Part shown: in pieces, positions 9,501 through 18,410 of the stretch
Position numbering within the stretch: position 1 is the first letter of the stretch
How the letters are laid out: every line of letters starts with the position of its first letter
Assembly: GCA_037893245.1 (NCBI GenBank)
Contig: JBAIAA010000009.1
Span: 3,224,001 to 3,288,000, forward strand
Direction: 5' to 3'
Source of the DNA: Crossaster papposus
Taxonomy: Eukaryota > Echinodermata > Asteroidea > Velatida > Solasteridae
DNA length: 64,000 bases
Position numbers and translations under genes: made by a program
The notes under the pieces: model-generated
Database searches by the model: none
What the model saw: only the letters and a program-made list of their open reading frames with translations
Told to the model about the DNA's origin: nothing

Positions 9501-10815
9501 CAGTTACATCGTTGAGTTTTCTGTAATCAATGCACCAACGCACAGTACCATCTTTTTTGCGAACAAGTACGACTGGCGATGCCCACTCCGAAGATGATGG
9601 TTTCACTACTCCTGCATTCAGCTGATCCTGCAAATACTTCTCCTCCTCTCCTTCGAATCCTTGCGGAGTTCTTCGCACTGGCTGACGAATAGGGGCCGCC
9701 CCCGATGTATTGATTTTGTGTTTCACTGTAGTGCAATTTCCTAGATCTTCTTTGTTGTTGGCAAACGCCTCCTGGTACATTTCCAGTAGTTTAGCAAGCT
9801 GAAGCTGGTGTTCGGGTTGTGGTATATTCCGACAAGCCTTTGCGTGAAGTTTCTTTAAGTAACTGGGTATCATTGATGAACCAGTGTGAGATTTATTTTC
9901 TGTCTCTTTATCACTTACGTCTTCGATACTGTTCGTTGTACACTCATTTTCATCACCGCGCACACTTGTTTTGTTAAAAGCACCATCGGCACCATTCTTG
10001 TGTAATCTGCATACGCCACGCGTCTGCGTCACCGCATCAATTTCATCCAACACACTCGCGGCAACTTCTTGCACGAGGTCCACAGGGTGCAATTCTCCAA
10101 CGTTGGTATTTTTCCTGAGTTCAATCGGCGAATTCGATGAGTTCACTACGCGAACGGGTATCATATCATTGCTTGGGTCGACTAATGATCTAGCACATAT
10201 GATAGGCACACTTTCGGAGAATTCCACAGGTTCAACAACACTAAAACTCGCGTCTTTATAATTTCTCCCGTTGATTTTACACGGCAAGGTAAATTCACTT
10301 CGGGCAGGTATGACGACATTTTCCACAAGTTGAACTCTTGCTACGCATTTATCTCCTTCAACTAGTTCACACGAGATCCATTCTCCTTCCACTTGAATGC
10401 CATGACGAGTACGTATTCCAATATCATTAGCGTGTATGAAATCACATCCAAGCAAAATGTCATCCCGTATTGGTGCGACATATACTGGCCACTCAAAATC
10501 GTAATCCGCGATACTCAAACACACATTTGCAACGCCGACCACCTTCATCTTTTTGCCAGCTTCTGCTATTTCCAACGCAATCGGACTTTCTTGCAAAACA
10601 GGACAAAGTTCCTTAGGCAATTCACGGTAAATCCTTTCTGATACAATTGTCACTTCAGCTCCTGTGTCCACAACAGCTTGAAATTGTTTTCCGAATATTT
10701 CCAAAGGGGCAAGCATGGTATATCCACCATCACCAGCGCGTCTGATATATATTGTACATTGTTGCTTTACATTTTGCCCGGCCGAACCCTGGCTGGTAGG
10801 CTCGGCCCTGCTTAG
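6595..10815 (-). CDS. pol: Pol polyprotein: protease, reverse transcriptase, RNase H, integrase
   Basis: Expressed by -1 frameshift from gag: the frame is entered at 10815 and ends in TAG at 6597-6595, giving about 1406 residues. The first ATG, at 10716, is only 16 codons before the protease active site and is probably not a start. Numbering from that Met: protease V16-D17-T18-G19; RT catalytic Asp 432 and the YLDD box at 494-497; RNase H Asp 643, Glu 684 and Asp 709; integrase zinc finger H973/H980/C1010/C1013 and catalytic D1042, D1102, E1138 with exact D-X35-E spacing; GPY/F-like WKGPCVV at 1278-1284. The order RT-RNaseH-integrase marks Ty3/Gypsy. A linker between RNase H and integrase holds seven cysteines (759-784) and a hydrophobic run at 838-850. 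No inactivating lesion is seen. The protein would copy the RNA genome into DNA and insert it in the nucleus. Confidence 0.97.
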   Translation of the reverse strand, partial: LSRAEPTSQGSAGQNVKQQCTIYIRRAGDGGYTMLAPLEIFGKQFQAVVDTGAEVTIVSERIYRELPKELCPVLQESPIALEIAEAGKKMKVVGVANVCLSIADYDFEWPVYVAPIRDDILLGCDFIHANDIGIRTRHGIQVEGEWISCELVEGDKCVARVQLVENVVIPARSEFTLPCKINGRNYKDASFSVVEPVEFSESVPIICARSLVDPSNDMIPVRVVNSSNSPIELRKNTNVGELHPVDLVQEVAASVLDEIDAVTQTRGVCRLHKNGADGAFNKTSVRGDENECTTNSIEDVSDKETENKSHTGSSMIPSYLKKLHAKACRNIPQPEHQLQLAKLLEMYQEAFANNKEDLGNCTTVKHKINTSGAAPIRQPVRRTPQGFEGEEEKYLQDQLNAGVVKPSSSEWASPVVLVRKKDGTVRWCIDYRKLNDVTVKDAYPLPRIDTCLDCLAGAKLFSTLDLQSGYWQIAMDEKDQAKTAFITRYGLFEYTKMPFGLCNAPSTFQRCMELILSGLQWKTLLIYLDDVIVHSATFEDHIEKLGEVLSRLKKAGLRLKPSKCHLLQSEVLFLGHVVGQEGVRTNPKLVQSVSNWKTPTDPRQVQQFLGLCNYYRRFVPHFGDIAHPLYQLTEKGVRFEWTDECEAAFKQLKVSLTHSPVLAYPRPDGKYILDTDASNIGIGAVLSQEQDGEERVIAYASKRLDKRQRRYCVTRRELLAGITFIQQFRHYLLGREFNLRTDHNSLRWLFSFKEPQDQLARWLEVLAQYRFQILHRAGVKHGNADALSRKYCNPQQCDCFVGECQVQALPCGGCIYCQRQHKAWSEFHTETDDVIPLSMRRVVKPANVLTGNDVTQTSNPSKRGNDLCSSLLLMVMMIFEFIVSRCKSMKTKFGCQTNENAVSVWNRRVASTTWIRNYLPSEFAKLQRSDAVLGSLHRWMDHGERPGRNTAAAFSPEIRRYWLNWELLEQHQGVLYKRWISRKGEPDKLQLLIPRALRKEVLAECHNSITAAHMGVAKTTAKVKQRYYWYRMAVDVKEHIRSCSVCGARKKPHRKPRAPLQDYRVGAPLDRVSLDVMGPFPCSERDNQYVLVIGDNFTRWIEAYPIPNQQAETIAKRLVHDFISRYGSPMEIHTDQGRNFESELFKETCRLLDVAKTRTSPYHPSSNGIIERFNATLVTMIRSYVDENQRNWDEHIPLLTAAYRSTVHPATGFTPNMLMFGREVNLPIDVLYPKPLNEGSHVTTVEYVTEMRNQMENCHALAREHLGRNAERQKHSYDTRIVERKYNPADLVYYLDTSRHKGKSPKLQIPWKGPCVVISRMSDCIYKIRCKKGDKVLHHDRLQPYVASEVPKWATRQQNLIRNPRVKSDSGNNAVCDAATLFLRDEGVGPVTRSRTRAQVALNQLT
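10780..10807 (-). promoter_or_regulatory. Stem-loop stimulating the gag-pol frameshift
   Basis: Seven bases after the slippery heptamer, the RNA arm GGCCGAGCC (10807-10799) can pair with GGUUCGGCC (10788-10780). This makes nine pairs with one G-U wobble around a 10-nt loop. The loop sequence ACCAGC (10797-10792) is complementary to GCUGGU at 10737-10732, so an H-type pseudoknot with a long second loop is possible. The spacing of about seven bases is typical for -1 frameshift stimulators. The pseudoknot is speculative. Confidence 0.75.
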
Positions 10816-12104
10816 TTTCCCTCCTGATTGTCGGACGGCAGATTCGCACGTGGTTTCACTTGCTGTTGATCACTCGTTTTACCGTCTGGGCAATATCTCT
10901 TGTAGTGACCGACCTTCCCGCAATTATAGCACGTGACATTCTGCCGGTTGTAACTGTGGTGTTGCTTTCCAGTCTGATGAGCGCGATCTCTGGGATTCAG
11001 CATCGATTTTATTTCCTTCAGCTCGGGAGCAATTGCAGCAGTGACTTTGTTAGTCACCTCCACAGTGATGGTTTGCTTCAGTTCACGTCCAAACACCTGT
11101 AAGCGCTCTTCCGTCACAAGGCGTTTGTCACTCACTCGACGTACTTCGGCTGTCGGTTCCGGATCCTCACCAACAGAACTTACGGCGCGCACAGATTTCC
11201 TTGCAAAGTTTGTCTTGAAGCTTTCGTGAACGGCAACCATATGCTCGGCTTCATTCAAATCGCGAGGTTGTTTGACCATCACATCATATCCCGTTTGCGC
11301 ATCTGGTAATCCTTTCAAGAAGTGCTCAATTGCCAATTTCTCCTGTAGCTCTTCCGGTGCCGCGGGGTAGGCTTTCACGACGTTGGCGCGTATCTTGGCA
11401 GCAAACTCGGCTGTCGATTCTCTTGCATTTTGCTTCAGTGTGTGCAACTGTGCCCTATACGTCTCCGGCAATGCTCTGTCCCCGAACCGTCGCTTCAGTG
11501 CTGCCATCATCATGATGTAGTCGTCCTGCACTACGCTCGTCAATCCGCTCACAAATTTCATCGCATCTCCACGCAAACACTGGTACAACTGCTCAAGGCA
11601 CTCTCCATCGGACCATCCAGCTCGCGATACAATCCTCTTGAAAGGAATTTCAAAGTTCACCCATTCCTCCTTTCCGTCAAACGTAACCATCTTCGGTCGT
11701 GGTATCGTATCTGCTCGTCTCCTTGGTAAATCCACAGCATTGCGCTCGCGACCATTCACATGTCTAGGTTGTGCACTATAGTCCGCGATGTCATGCTCAA
11801 ACTGACGTTCATGATAGTTGTTCCGGGAATTAATCACATCGATAACTGGATCGTACACACCTCTTTCCTGCGTACCGGTGTCCCTCCTGTCCGATTCAAG
11901 ACGGGCAAGTCGTGTTTCCAAAAGCTGTGCTCGCTTCTCCGATTCTAGAAGTCGATTTCTCAACACTTGTGTCTCGTTGGTTTCAATATCGCCTATATCC
12001 ATTTTGTCCACGTCGGTGTCTGTCTCGCTAGCGTCTCCCACGCAACTGACGTCTTTAGATTTATTCCTGCGGGTCATCATTTTATATTCCAAGGGTATAT
12101 CCAT
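10812..12104 (-). CDS. gag: Gag polyprotein (capsid and nucleocapsid)
   Basis: A 430-residue protein from the ATG at 12104 to TAA at 10814-10812. The frame stays open upstream through the leader and primer-binding site into the LTR, but only with non-ATG codons, so the first ATG is chosen. Another ATG pair a few codons in (MMTRRNK) is an alternative. Residues about 47-79 form a charged, heptad-like coiled coil. Residues about 139-294 resemble the Ty3/Gypsy retrotransposon gag (capsid) domain, with the EWVNFEIPFKRIV and LHTLKQNARESTAEFAAKIR segments. Residues 392-405 are a perfect CCHC zinc knuckle (CYNCGKVGHYKRYC) of nucleocapsid type, followed by a basic tail. The protein packages the RNA into particles in the cytoplasm. 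The last codons form the frameshift site into pol. Confidence 0.95.
   Translation of the reverse strand: MDIPLEYKMMTRRNKSKDVSCVGDASETDTDVDKMDIGDIETNETQVLRNRLLESEKRAQLLETRLARLESDRRDTGTQERGVYDPVIDVINSRNNYHERQFEHDIADYSAQPRHVNGRERNAVDLPRRRADTIPRPKMVTFDGKEEWVNFEIPFKRIVSRAGWSDGECLEQLYQCLRGDAMKFVSGLTSVVQDDYIMMMAALKRRFGDRALPETYRAQLHTLKQNARESTAEFAAKIRANVVKAYPAAPEELQEKLAIEHFLKGLPDAQTGYDVMVKQPRDLNEAEHMVAVHESFKTNFARKSVRAVSSVGEDPEPTAEVRRVSDKRLVTEERLQVFGRELKQTITVEVTNKVTAAIAPELKEIKSMLNPRDRAHQTGKQHHSYNRQNVTCYNCGKVGHYKRYCPDGKTSDQQQVKPRANLPSDNQEGN
10815..10821 (-). promoter_or_regulatory. GGGAAAC slippery heptamer for -1 frameshifting
   Basis: In gag frame the text is G GGA AAC followed at once by the gag stop TAA (10814-10812). 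This is a perfect X XXY YYZ heptamer; GGGAAAC is one of the established retroviral slippery sequences (for example in lentiviruses such as visna and FIV). A one-base slip back gives GGG AAA CTA AGC, which is exactly the pol frame. That frame is open from 10869 onward, overlapping gag by 58 bases. Confidence 0.9.
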
Positions 12105-12130
12105 GTAGGTTGAACAGTTCACAGTATAAT

Positions 12131-12190
12131 CCACAGAACAATCCACAGAACAATCCACAGAACAATCCACAGAACAATCCACAGAATACA
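12131..12190. repeat. 12-bp tandem repeat in the gag leader
   Basis: Four perfect CCACAGAACAAT units (12131-12178) and a fifth degenerate one (12179-12190) lie between the primer-binding site and the gag ATG. The unit length keeps the upstream open frame in phase, giving SVDC repeats if translated, but no ATG precedes them. They could act as a spacer or packaging element; this is unknown. Confidence 0.95.
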
Positions 12191-12213
12191 AATCGCAGTA
12201 TAAATTCAAATTA

Positions 12214-12230
12214 TCCCACCGCTGCCACCA
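12214..12230 (-). other. Primer-binding site matching tRNA-Leu 3' end
   Basis: In element sense the 17 bases read TGGTGGCAGCGGTGGGA and begin three bases after the 5' LTR. Their complement, TCCCACCGCTGCCACCA, is the 3' acceptor and T-stem end of animal tRNA-Leu (AAG/UAG isoacceptors) with CCA added, as I recall that tRNA. It primes minus-strand DNA synthesis. The tRNA identity is from memory of the family; the position and the TGG start are seen directly. Confidence 0.85.
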
Positions 12231-12444
12231 ATTTGTGGTGAGTTTTGCCGTCGTGAGATACGCGAAAGTATACACAGACTCGGATTATCGGTACCGAACA
12301 TAGGTTTAATATTCCCGGCGATCGGACACAGGTCCGACCGGTTCAAAGTCAGAACAGCAACTCTCTCATTCGCAACTTGTACAATGTACTTACTCAATAC
12401 AGTATTTACAAATGGAATAAAAGAACCAAACATTATAATCATAA

Positions 12445-12452
12445 TATTTATA
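12445..12452 (-). promoter_or_regulatory. TATA box TATAAATA in the 5' LTR, abutted by an insertion
   Basis: The TATAAATA octamer itself is intact, but the insertion begins two bases upstream of it in element sense (the duplicated target TATAA overlaps it). The U3 sequence that normally sits next to the TATA box is therefore moved 295 bp away. This could weaken or alter transcription of this copy. Confidence 0.5.
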
Positions 12453-12453
12453 A

Positions 12454-12748
12454 TAATAACCGAAAATGGGGCATTTGGGAGACATCTCCATAGAGACGTA
12501 CACACAATTTTTCATTCTTTATTGTAACCTAACCCGTTTTTACCTGGAGCTTTTTTTACTAAATTTCATATTTAAGCATTTTGGACCCTACTCTATCCAT
12601 CAAAAATATAAAAAATCTACAAAATATTTTTTTATAAGGTAGCTGTGGAATTAGGGAGACACTAAAATGTCTCCCTAATTCCAATGTCTCCCAACTACCC
12701 AAAAAATAACGCTAAAATGTCCCCCGAAGGTGCTCATTGTAAATATAA
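12454..12748. mobile_element. 295-bp insertion in the 5' LTR (possible non-autonomous element)
   Basis: This segment is absent from the other LTR. Comparing the two gives a TATAA duplication at 12449-12453 and 12744-12748 flanking 290 bp of new sequence, so it arrived after the retrotransposon integrated. There is no clear terminal inverted repeat, but TGGGAGACAT occurs near the left end (12475-12484) and its reverse complement ATGTCTCCCA near the right (12684-12693), so the arms are partly inverted. A perfect 15-bp hairpin lies inside. No ORF is present. It may be a MITE-like element; the family is unknown to me. Confidence 0.75.
12647..12682. repeat. Perfect 15-bp inverted repeat (hairpin)
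   Basis: GGAATTAGGGAGACA (12647-12661) and TGTCTCCCTAATTCC (12668-12682) are exact reverse complements around a 6-base spacer, CTAAAA. It lies inside the 295-bp insertion and has no U-run typical of a terminator. It may be a remnant of nested inverted ends. Confidence 0.9.
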
Positions 12749-13392
12749 CAGAATTCTATAGATACATAAAATAAGGTAGCGTGTAGCGTGGCAAAACAAT
12801 AATACGCACTCCGCCAAAAGAGGGCGCTAGCGCGACTAGGGGAGTTCGCGCTGTTTACACGAGGTTCTAAATCACGCACAGCATGCAATGCATGCAATGT
12901 ACATGTACATGTACATACATCGTCAATGCAAGCAGGCGCTCGGCGCCCACAGCGCAAACGCGTACAGACCATCGCAATGCGTATTATCAGGTAATCTCTT
13001 ACAGATATTCAATAATCAATAACTAATAATCAATACCCAATAAATGTCATGTAATTTCACAACAATAATGTTCTCGATACATATCTGAGCTGCGAACATC
13101 AACGTTGTTCGAGAATGAAGAGACATTCACCACCTCCACATCTGAGCTAACATATCACCAACAATTCTCACCGGAAGAGACCAAAACTTTGAGACTCATG
13201 CGTCAGGACACTTGCGTCATAGGCCTATGCGGCAATACACGTGTACACGCACGCACATAAGAAAACATGGCTGCGAATGAGGATAATTTTATGAACTTAT
13301 ATCTGAGCTGCGAACCTCAACGTAGTTCGAGAATGAAGAGAAACTCGCCAGCTCGACATCTGAGCCAAAATATTTCCAAATTGCTCACTGGA

Positions 13393-15298
13393 AAACAAAC
13401 AAACTTAGAGACTCATGCGTCAGGATACTGGCGGCATAGGCCTATGCGGCAATACACATGTACATACATACACATCAGAAAACATGGCTGCGAATGAGGA
13501 TAATGTTCTCGACATATATCTGAGCTGCGAACCTCAACGTTGTTCGAGAATGAAGAGACACTCATCAGCTCGACATCTGAGCCAAAATATTGCCAAATTG
13601 CTCACTGGAACAAACCTAAACTTAGAGACTCATGCGTCAGGATACTGGCGGCATATGCCTATGTGGCAATACACGTGTACATACATACACATCAGAAAAC
13701 ATGGCTGCGAATGAGGATAATGTTCTCGACATATATCTGAGCTGCGAACCTCAACGTTGTTCGAGAATGAAGAGACACTCATCAGCTCGACATCTGAGCC
13801 AAAATATTGCCAAATTTCTCACTGGAACAAACCTAAACTGAGAGACTCATGCGTCAGGACACTGGCAGCATATGCCTAAGTGGCAATACACGTGTACATA
13901 CAAACACATCAGAAAACATGGCAGCGAATGAGGATAATTTGATGAACTTATATCTGAGCTGCGAACCTCAACGTTGTTCGAGAATGAAGAGACACTCGCC
14001 TGCTCGACATCTGAGCCAAAATATTTCAAAATTTCTCACTGGAAAAAACCCAAACTGTGAGACTCATACGTCAGGACACGGGCGGCATAGGCCTATGAGG
14101 CAATACACGTGTACATCCATACACATAAGAAAACATGGCTGCGAATGAGGACCATTTTCTGGACATATATCTGAGCTGCGAGCCTCAACGTTGTTCGAGA
14201 ATGAAGAGACACTCACTAGCTCAACATCCGAGCCAAAATATTGCCAAATTTTTCACTGGAAAAACAAACAAACTGAGAGACTCATGCGTCAGTATACTGG
14301 CGGCATAGGCATTTGTGGCAATACACGTGTACATACATACACATCAGAAAACATGGCTTCGAATGAGGATAATGTTCTCGATACATATCTGAGCTGCGAA
14401 CATCAACGTTGTTCGAGAATGAAGAGACATTCACCACCTCCACATCTGAGCTAACATATCACCAACAATTCTCACCGGAAGAGACCAAAACTTTGAGACT
14501 CATGCGTCAGGACACTTGCGGCATAGGCCTATGCGGCAATACACGTGTACACGCACGCACATAAGAAAACATGGCTGCGAATGAGGATAATTTTATGAAC
14601 TTATATCTGAGCTGCGAACCTCAACGTAGTTCGAGAATGAAGAGAAACTCGCCAGCTCGACATCTGAGCCAAAATATTTCCAAATTGCTCACTGGAAAAC
14701 AAACAAACTGTGAGACTCATGCGTCAGGACACTGGCGGCATAGGCCTATGAATAAATACACGTGTACATCCATACACATAAGAAAACATGGCTGCGAATG
14801 AGGACCAATTTCTCGACATATATCTGGGCTGCGAGCCTCAACGTTGTTCGAGAATGAAGAGACACTCACCAGCTCAACATCCGAGCCAAAATATTGCCAA
14901 ATTTCTCACTGGAAAACAAACAAACTGAGAGACTCATGCGTCAGTATACTGGCGGCATAGGCCTATGTGGCAATACACGTGTACATACATACACATCAGA
15001 AAACATGGCTTCGAATGAGGATAATGTTCTTGATACATATCTGAGCTGCGAACATCAACGTTGTTCGAGAATGAAGAGACATTCACCACCTCCACATCTG
15101 AGCTAACACATCGCCAAAATTCTCACCAAAAGAGACCAAAACTTTGAGACTCATGCGTCAGGACACTGGCGGCATAGGCCTATGAGGCAATACACGTGTA
15201 CATACATACACATAAGAAAACATGGCTACGAATGAGGATAATTTTGTCGACATGTATCTGAGCTGCGAACCTCAACGTTGTTGGAGAATGAAGAGACA
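13393..15298. repeat. Second copy of the block at 1470-3375 (offset 11,923 bp)
   Basis: About 1.9 kb right of the retrotransposon matches 1470-3375 with very few differences. Taking out the 9532 bp of element and duplicated target leaves an offset of 2391 bp, eleven monomers plus four bases. The higher-order block was therefore already tandem before the element landed between copies. Confidence 0.85.
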
Positions 15299-17382
15299 CT
15301 CACCAGCTCGACATCCGAGCCAAAATATTGCCAAATTTCTCACTGCAAAAAACCCGAACTAAGAGACTCATGCGTCAGGATACTGGCGGCATAGGCCTAT
15401 GTGGCAATACACGTGTACATACATACACATCAGAAAACATGGCTGCGAATGAGGATAATGTTCTCGACATATATCTGAGCTGCGAACCTCAACGTTGTTC
15501 GAGAATGAAGAGACACTCATCAGCTCGACATCTGAGCCAAAATATTGCCAAATTTCTCACTGGAACAAACCTAAACTGAGAGACTCATGCGTCAGGACAC
15601 TGGCGGCATATGCCTAAGTGGCAATACACGTGTACATACAAACACATCAGAAAACATGGCTGCGAATGAGGATAATTTGATGAACTTATATCTGAGCTGC
15701 GAACCTCAACGTTGTTCGAGAATGAAGAGACACTCGCCTGCTCGACATCTGAGCCAAAATATTTCCAAATTTCTCACTGGAAAAAAAACAAACTGTGAGA
15801 CTCATACGTCAGGACACGGGCGGCATAGGCCTATGAGGCAATACACGTGTACATACATACACATAAGAAAACATGGCTGCGAATGAGGACAATTTTCACG
15901 ACATATATCTGAGCTGCGAACCTCAACGTTGTTCGAGAATGAAGGGACACTCACCAGCTCGACATCTGAGCCAAAATATTGCCAAATTGCTCACTGGAAC
16001 AAACCTAAACTGAGAGACTCATGCGTCAGGACACTGGCGGCATAGGCCTATGAGCCAATACACGTGTACATCCATACACATAAGAAAACATGGCTGCGAA
16101 TGAGGACCATTTTCTGGACATATATCTGAGCTTCGAGCCTCAACGTTGTTCGAGAATGAAGAGACACTCACCAGCTCAACATCCGAGCCAAAATATTGCC
16201 AAATTTCTCACTGGAAAAACAAACAAACTGAGAGACTCATGCGTCAGTATACTGGCGGCATAGGCCTATGTGGCAAAACACGTGTACATACATACACATC
16301 AGAAAACATGGCTTCGAATGAGGATAATGTTCTTGATACATATCTGAGCTGCGAACATCAACGTTGTTCGAGAATGAAGAGACATTCACCACCTCCACAT
16401 CTGAGCTTACACACCGCCAAAATTCTCACCAGAAGAGACCAAAACTTTGAGACTCATGCGTCAGGACACTGGCGGCATAGGCCTATGAGGCAATACACGT
16501 GTACATACATACACATAAAAAAACATGGCTAAAATGAGGATAATTTTGTCGACATATATCTGAGCTGCGATCCTCAACGTTGTTCGACAATAAAGAGACA
16601 CTCACCAGCTCGACATTCGAGCCAAAATATTGCCAAATTTCTCACTGGAAAAATCCCAAACTGAGAGACTCATGCGTCAGGATACTGGCGGCATATGCCT
16701 ATGTGGCACTACACGTGTACATACAAACACATCAGAAAACATGGCTGCGAATGAGGATATTTTTCTCGACATATATATGAGCTGCGAACCTCAACGTTGT
16801 TGGAGAATGAAGAGACATTCACCACCTCCACATCTGAGCTAACATATCGCCAACAATTCTCACCGGAAGAGACCAAAACTTTGAGACTCATGCGTCAGGA
16901 CACTTGCGGCATAGGCCTATGCGGCAATACACGTGTACACGCATAAACATAAGAAAACATGGCTGCGAATGAGGATAATGTTATGAACTTATATCTGAGC
17001 TGCAAACCTCAACGTTGTTCGAGAATGAAGAGACCCTCACCAGCTCAAAATCCAAGCCAAAATATTGCCAAATTTCTCACTGAAAAAAACCCAAACTGTG
17101 CGACTCATGCGTCAGGACACTGGCGGCATAGGCCTATGTGGCAATACACGTGTACATACATACACATCAGAAAACATGGCTGCGAATGAGGATAATGTTC
17201 TCAACATATATCTGAGCTGCGAACCTCAACGTTGTTCGAAAATGAAAAGACATTCACCACCTCCACATCTGAGCTAACATATCGCCAACAATTCTCACCG
17301 GAAGAGACCAAAACTTTGAGACTCATGCGTCAGGACACTTGCGGCATAGGCCTGTGCGGCAATACACGTGTACACGCACGCA

Positions 17383-17566
17383 AGTGGGTAAATGCCGTCA
17401 ATAGGGGACGGGGCATTGTCCGACCGTCTTCCCTCTTTTGTTTGTACTCTAACGTTTTCGGATGATCCCATAGGATTTGCACACGAGTCTGAATCGGGGA
17501 CCTTTGCGGAATAGGGGACCCCATTGTTCCCTTTGTCATACGTCCCCTATTTCAATCAAAAACCAA
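17383..17566. mobile_element. 184-bp insert with 8-bp target duplication, copy 1
   Basis: The insert runs from AGTGGGTAAATG to CAAAAACCAA and interrupts a monomer whose intact form reads ACACGCACGCACATAAG. CGCACGCA occurs on both sides (17375-17382 and 17567-17574), an 8-bp duplication as made by hAT-type transposases. AATAGGGGACG near the left end recurs inverted (CGTCCCCTATT) near the right end, giving subterminal inverted repeats. No coding potential is supported. It is probably a non-autonomous DNA element; hAT membership is an inference from duplication length only. Confidence 0.75.
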
Positions 17567-18226
17567 CGCACGCACATAAGAAAACATGGCTGCGAATGAG
17601 GATAATTTTATGAACTTATACCTGAGCTGCGAACCTCAACGTAGTTCGAGAATGAAGAGAAACTCGCCAGCTCGACATCTGAGCCAAAATATTTCCAAAT
17701 TTCTCACTGGAAAAAAACAAAACTGTGAGACTCATGCGTCAGGACACTGGCGGCATAGGCCTATGAATCAATACACGTGTACATCCATACACATAAGAAA
17801 ACATGGCTGCGAATGAGGACCAATTTCTCGACATATATCTGGGCTGCGAGCCTCAACGTTGTTCGAGAATGAAGAGACACTCACCAGCTCAACATCCGAG
17901 CCAAAATATTGCCAAATTTCTCACTGGAAAAACAAACAAACTGAGAGACTCATGCGTCAGTATACTGGCGGCATAGGCCTATGTGGCAATACACGTGTAC
18001 ATACATACACATCAGAAAACATGGCTTCGAATGAGGATAATGTTCTTGATACATATCTGAGCTGCGAACATCAACGTTGTTCGAGAATGAAGAGACATTC
18101 ACCACCTCCACATCTGAGCTAACACACCGCCAAAATTCTCACCAGAAGAGACTAAAACTTTGAGACTCATGCGTCAGGACACTGGCGGCATAGGCCTGTG
18201 CGGCAATACACGTGTACACGCACGCA

Positions 18227-18410
18227 AGTGGGTAAATGCCGTCAATAGGGGACGGGGCATTGTCCGACCGTCTTCCCTCTTTTGTTTGTACTCTAACGTT
18301 TTCGGATGATCCCATAGGATTTGCACACGAGTCTGAATCGGGGACCTTTGCGGAATAGGGGACCCCATTGTTCCCTTTGTCATACGTCCCCTATTTCAAT
18401 CAAAAACCAA
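18227..18410. mobile_element. 184-bp insert with 8-bp target duplication, copy 2
   Basis: Same sequence as 17383-17566 at an offset of 844, with CGCACGCA at 18219-18226 and 18411-18418. It sits in the same place of the same monomer class, so it was copied with the surrounding block rather than inserted independently. Confidence 0.8.

Larger units (their letters stand above)
3537..13064 (-). mobile_element. Complete Ty3/Gypsy LTR retrotransposon inserted in the satellite
   Basis: This is a 9528-bp element on the minus strand. It has two LTRs, a primer-binding site, gag, a -1 frameshifted pol with the order protease, reverse transcriptase, RNase H, integrase (the Ty3/Gypsy order), a third ORF and a polypurine tract. 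No frameshift or premature stop is seen in the three ORFs. The two LTRs differ by two substitutions (3699/12396 and 3738/12435) plus one 295-bp insertion private to the 5' LTR, so integration is recent. Both flanks are the same satellite monomer, which gives an exact empty-site reconstruction. No chromodomain is evident at the integrase C terminus, which argues against a chromovirus. I cannot name the clade. Confidence 0.97.
12234..13064 (-). repeat. 5' LTR (536-bp LTR plus a 295-bp insertion)
   Basis: It matches the other LTR over its full 536 bp with two substitutions (12396 and 12435) but is 295 bp longer because of the insertion at 12454-12748. In element sense it ends CTCACCACA, followed by AAT and the primer-binding site. 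As the 5' copy it should be the promoter for the genomic RNA. Confidence 0.95.

Noticed and set aside
12105-12275. Gag start at 12275 inside the LTR
   Set aside because: The codon there is GTG, and the frame would cross the LTR end and the primer-binding site. The first ATG is at 12104.
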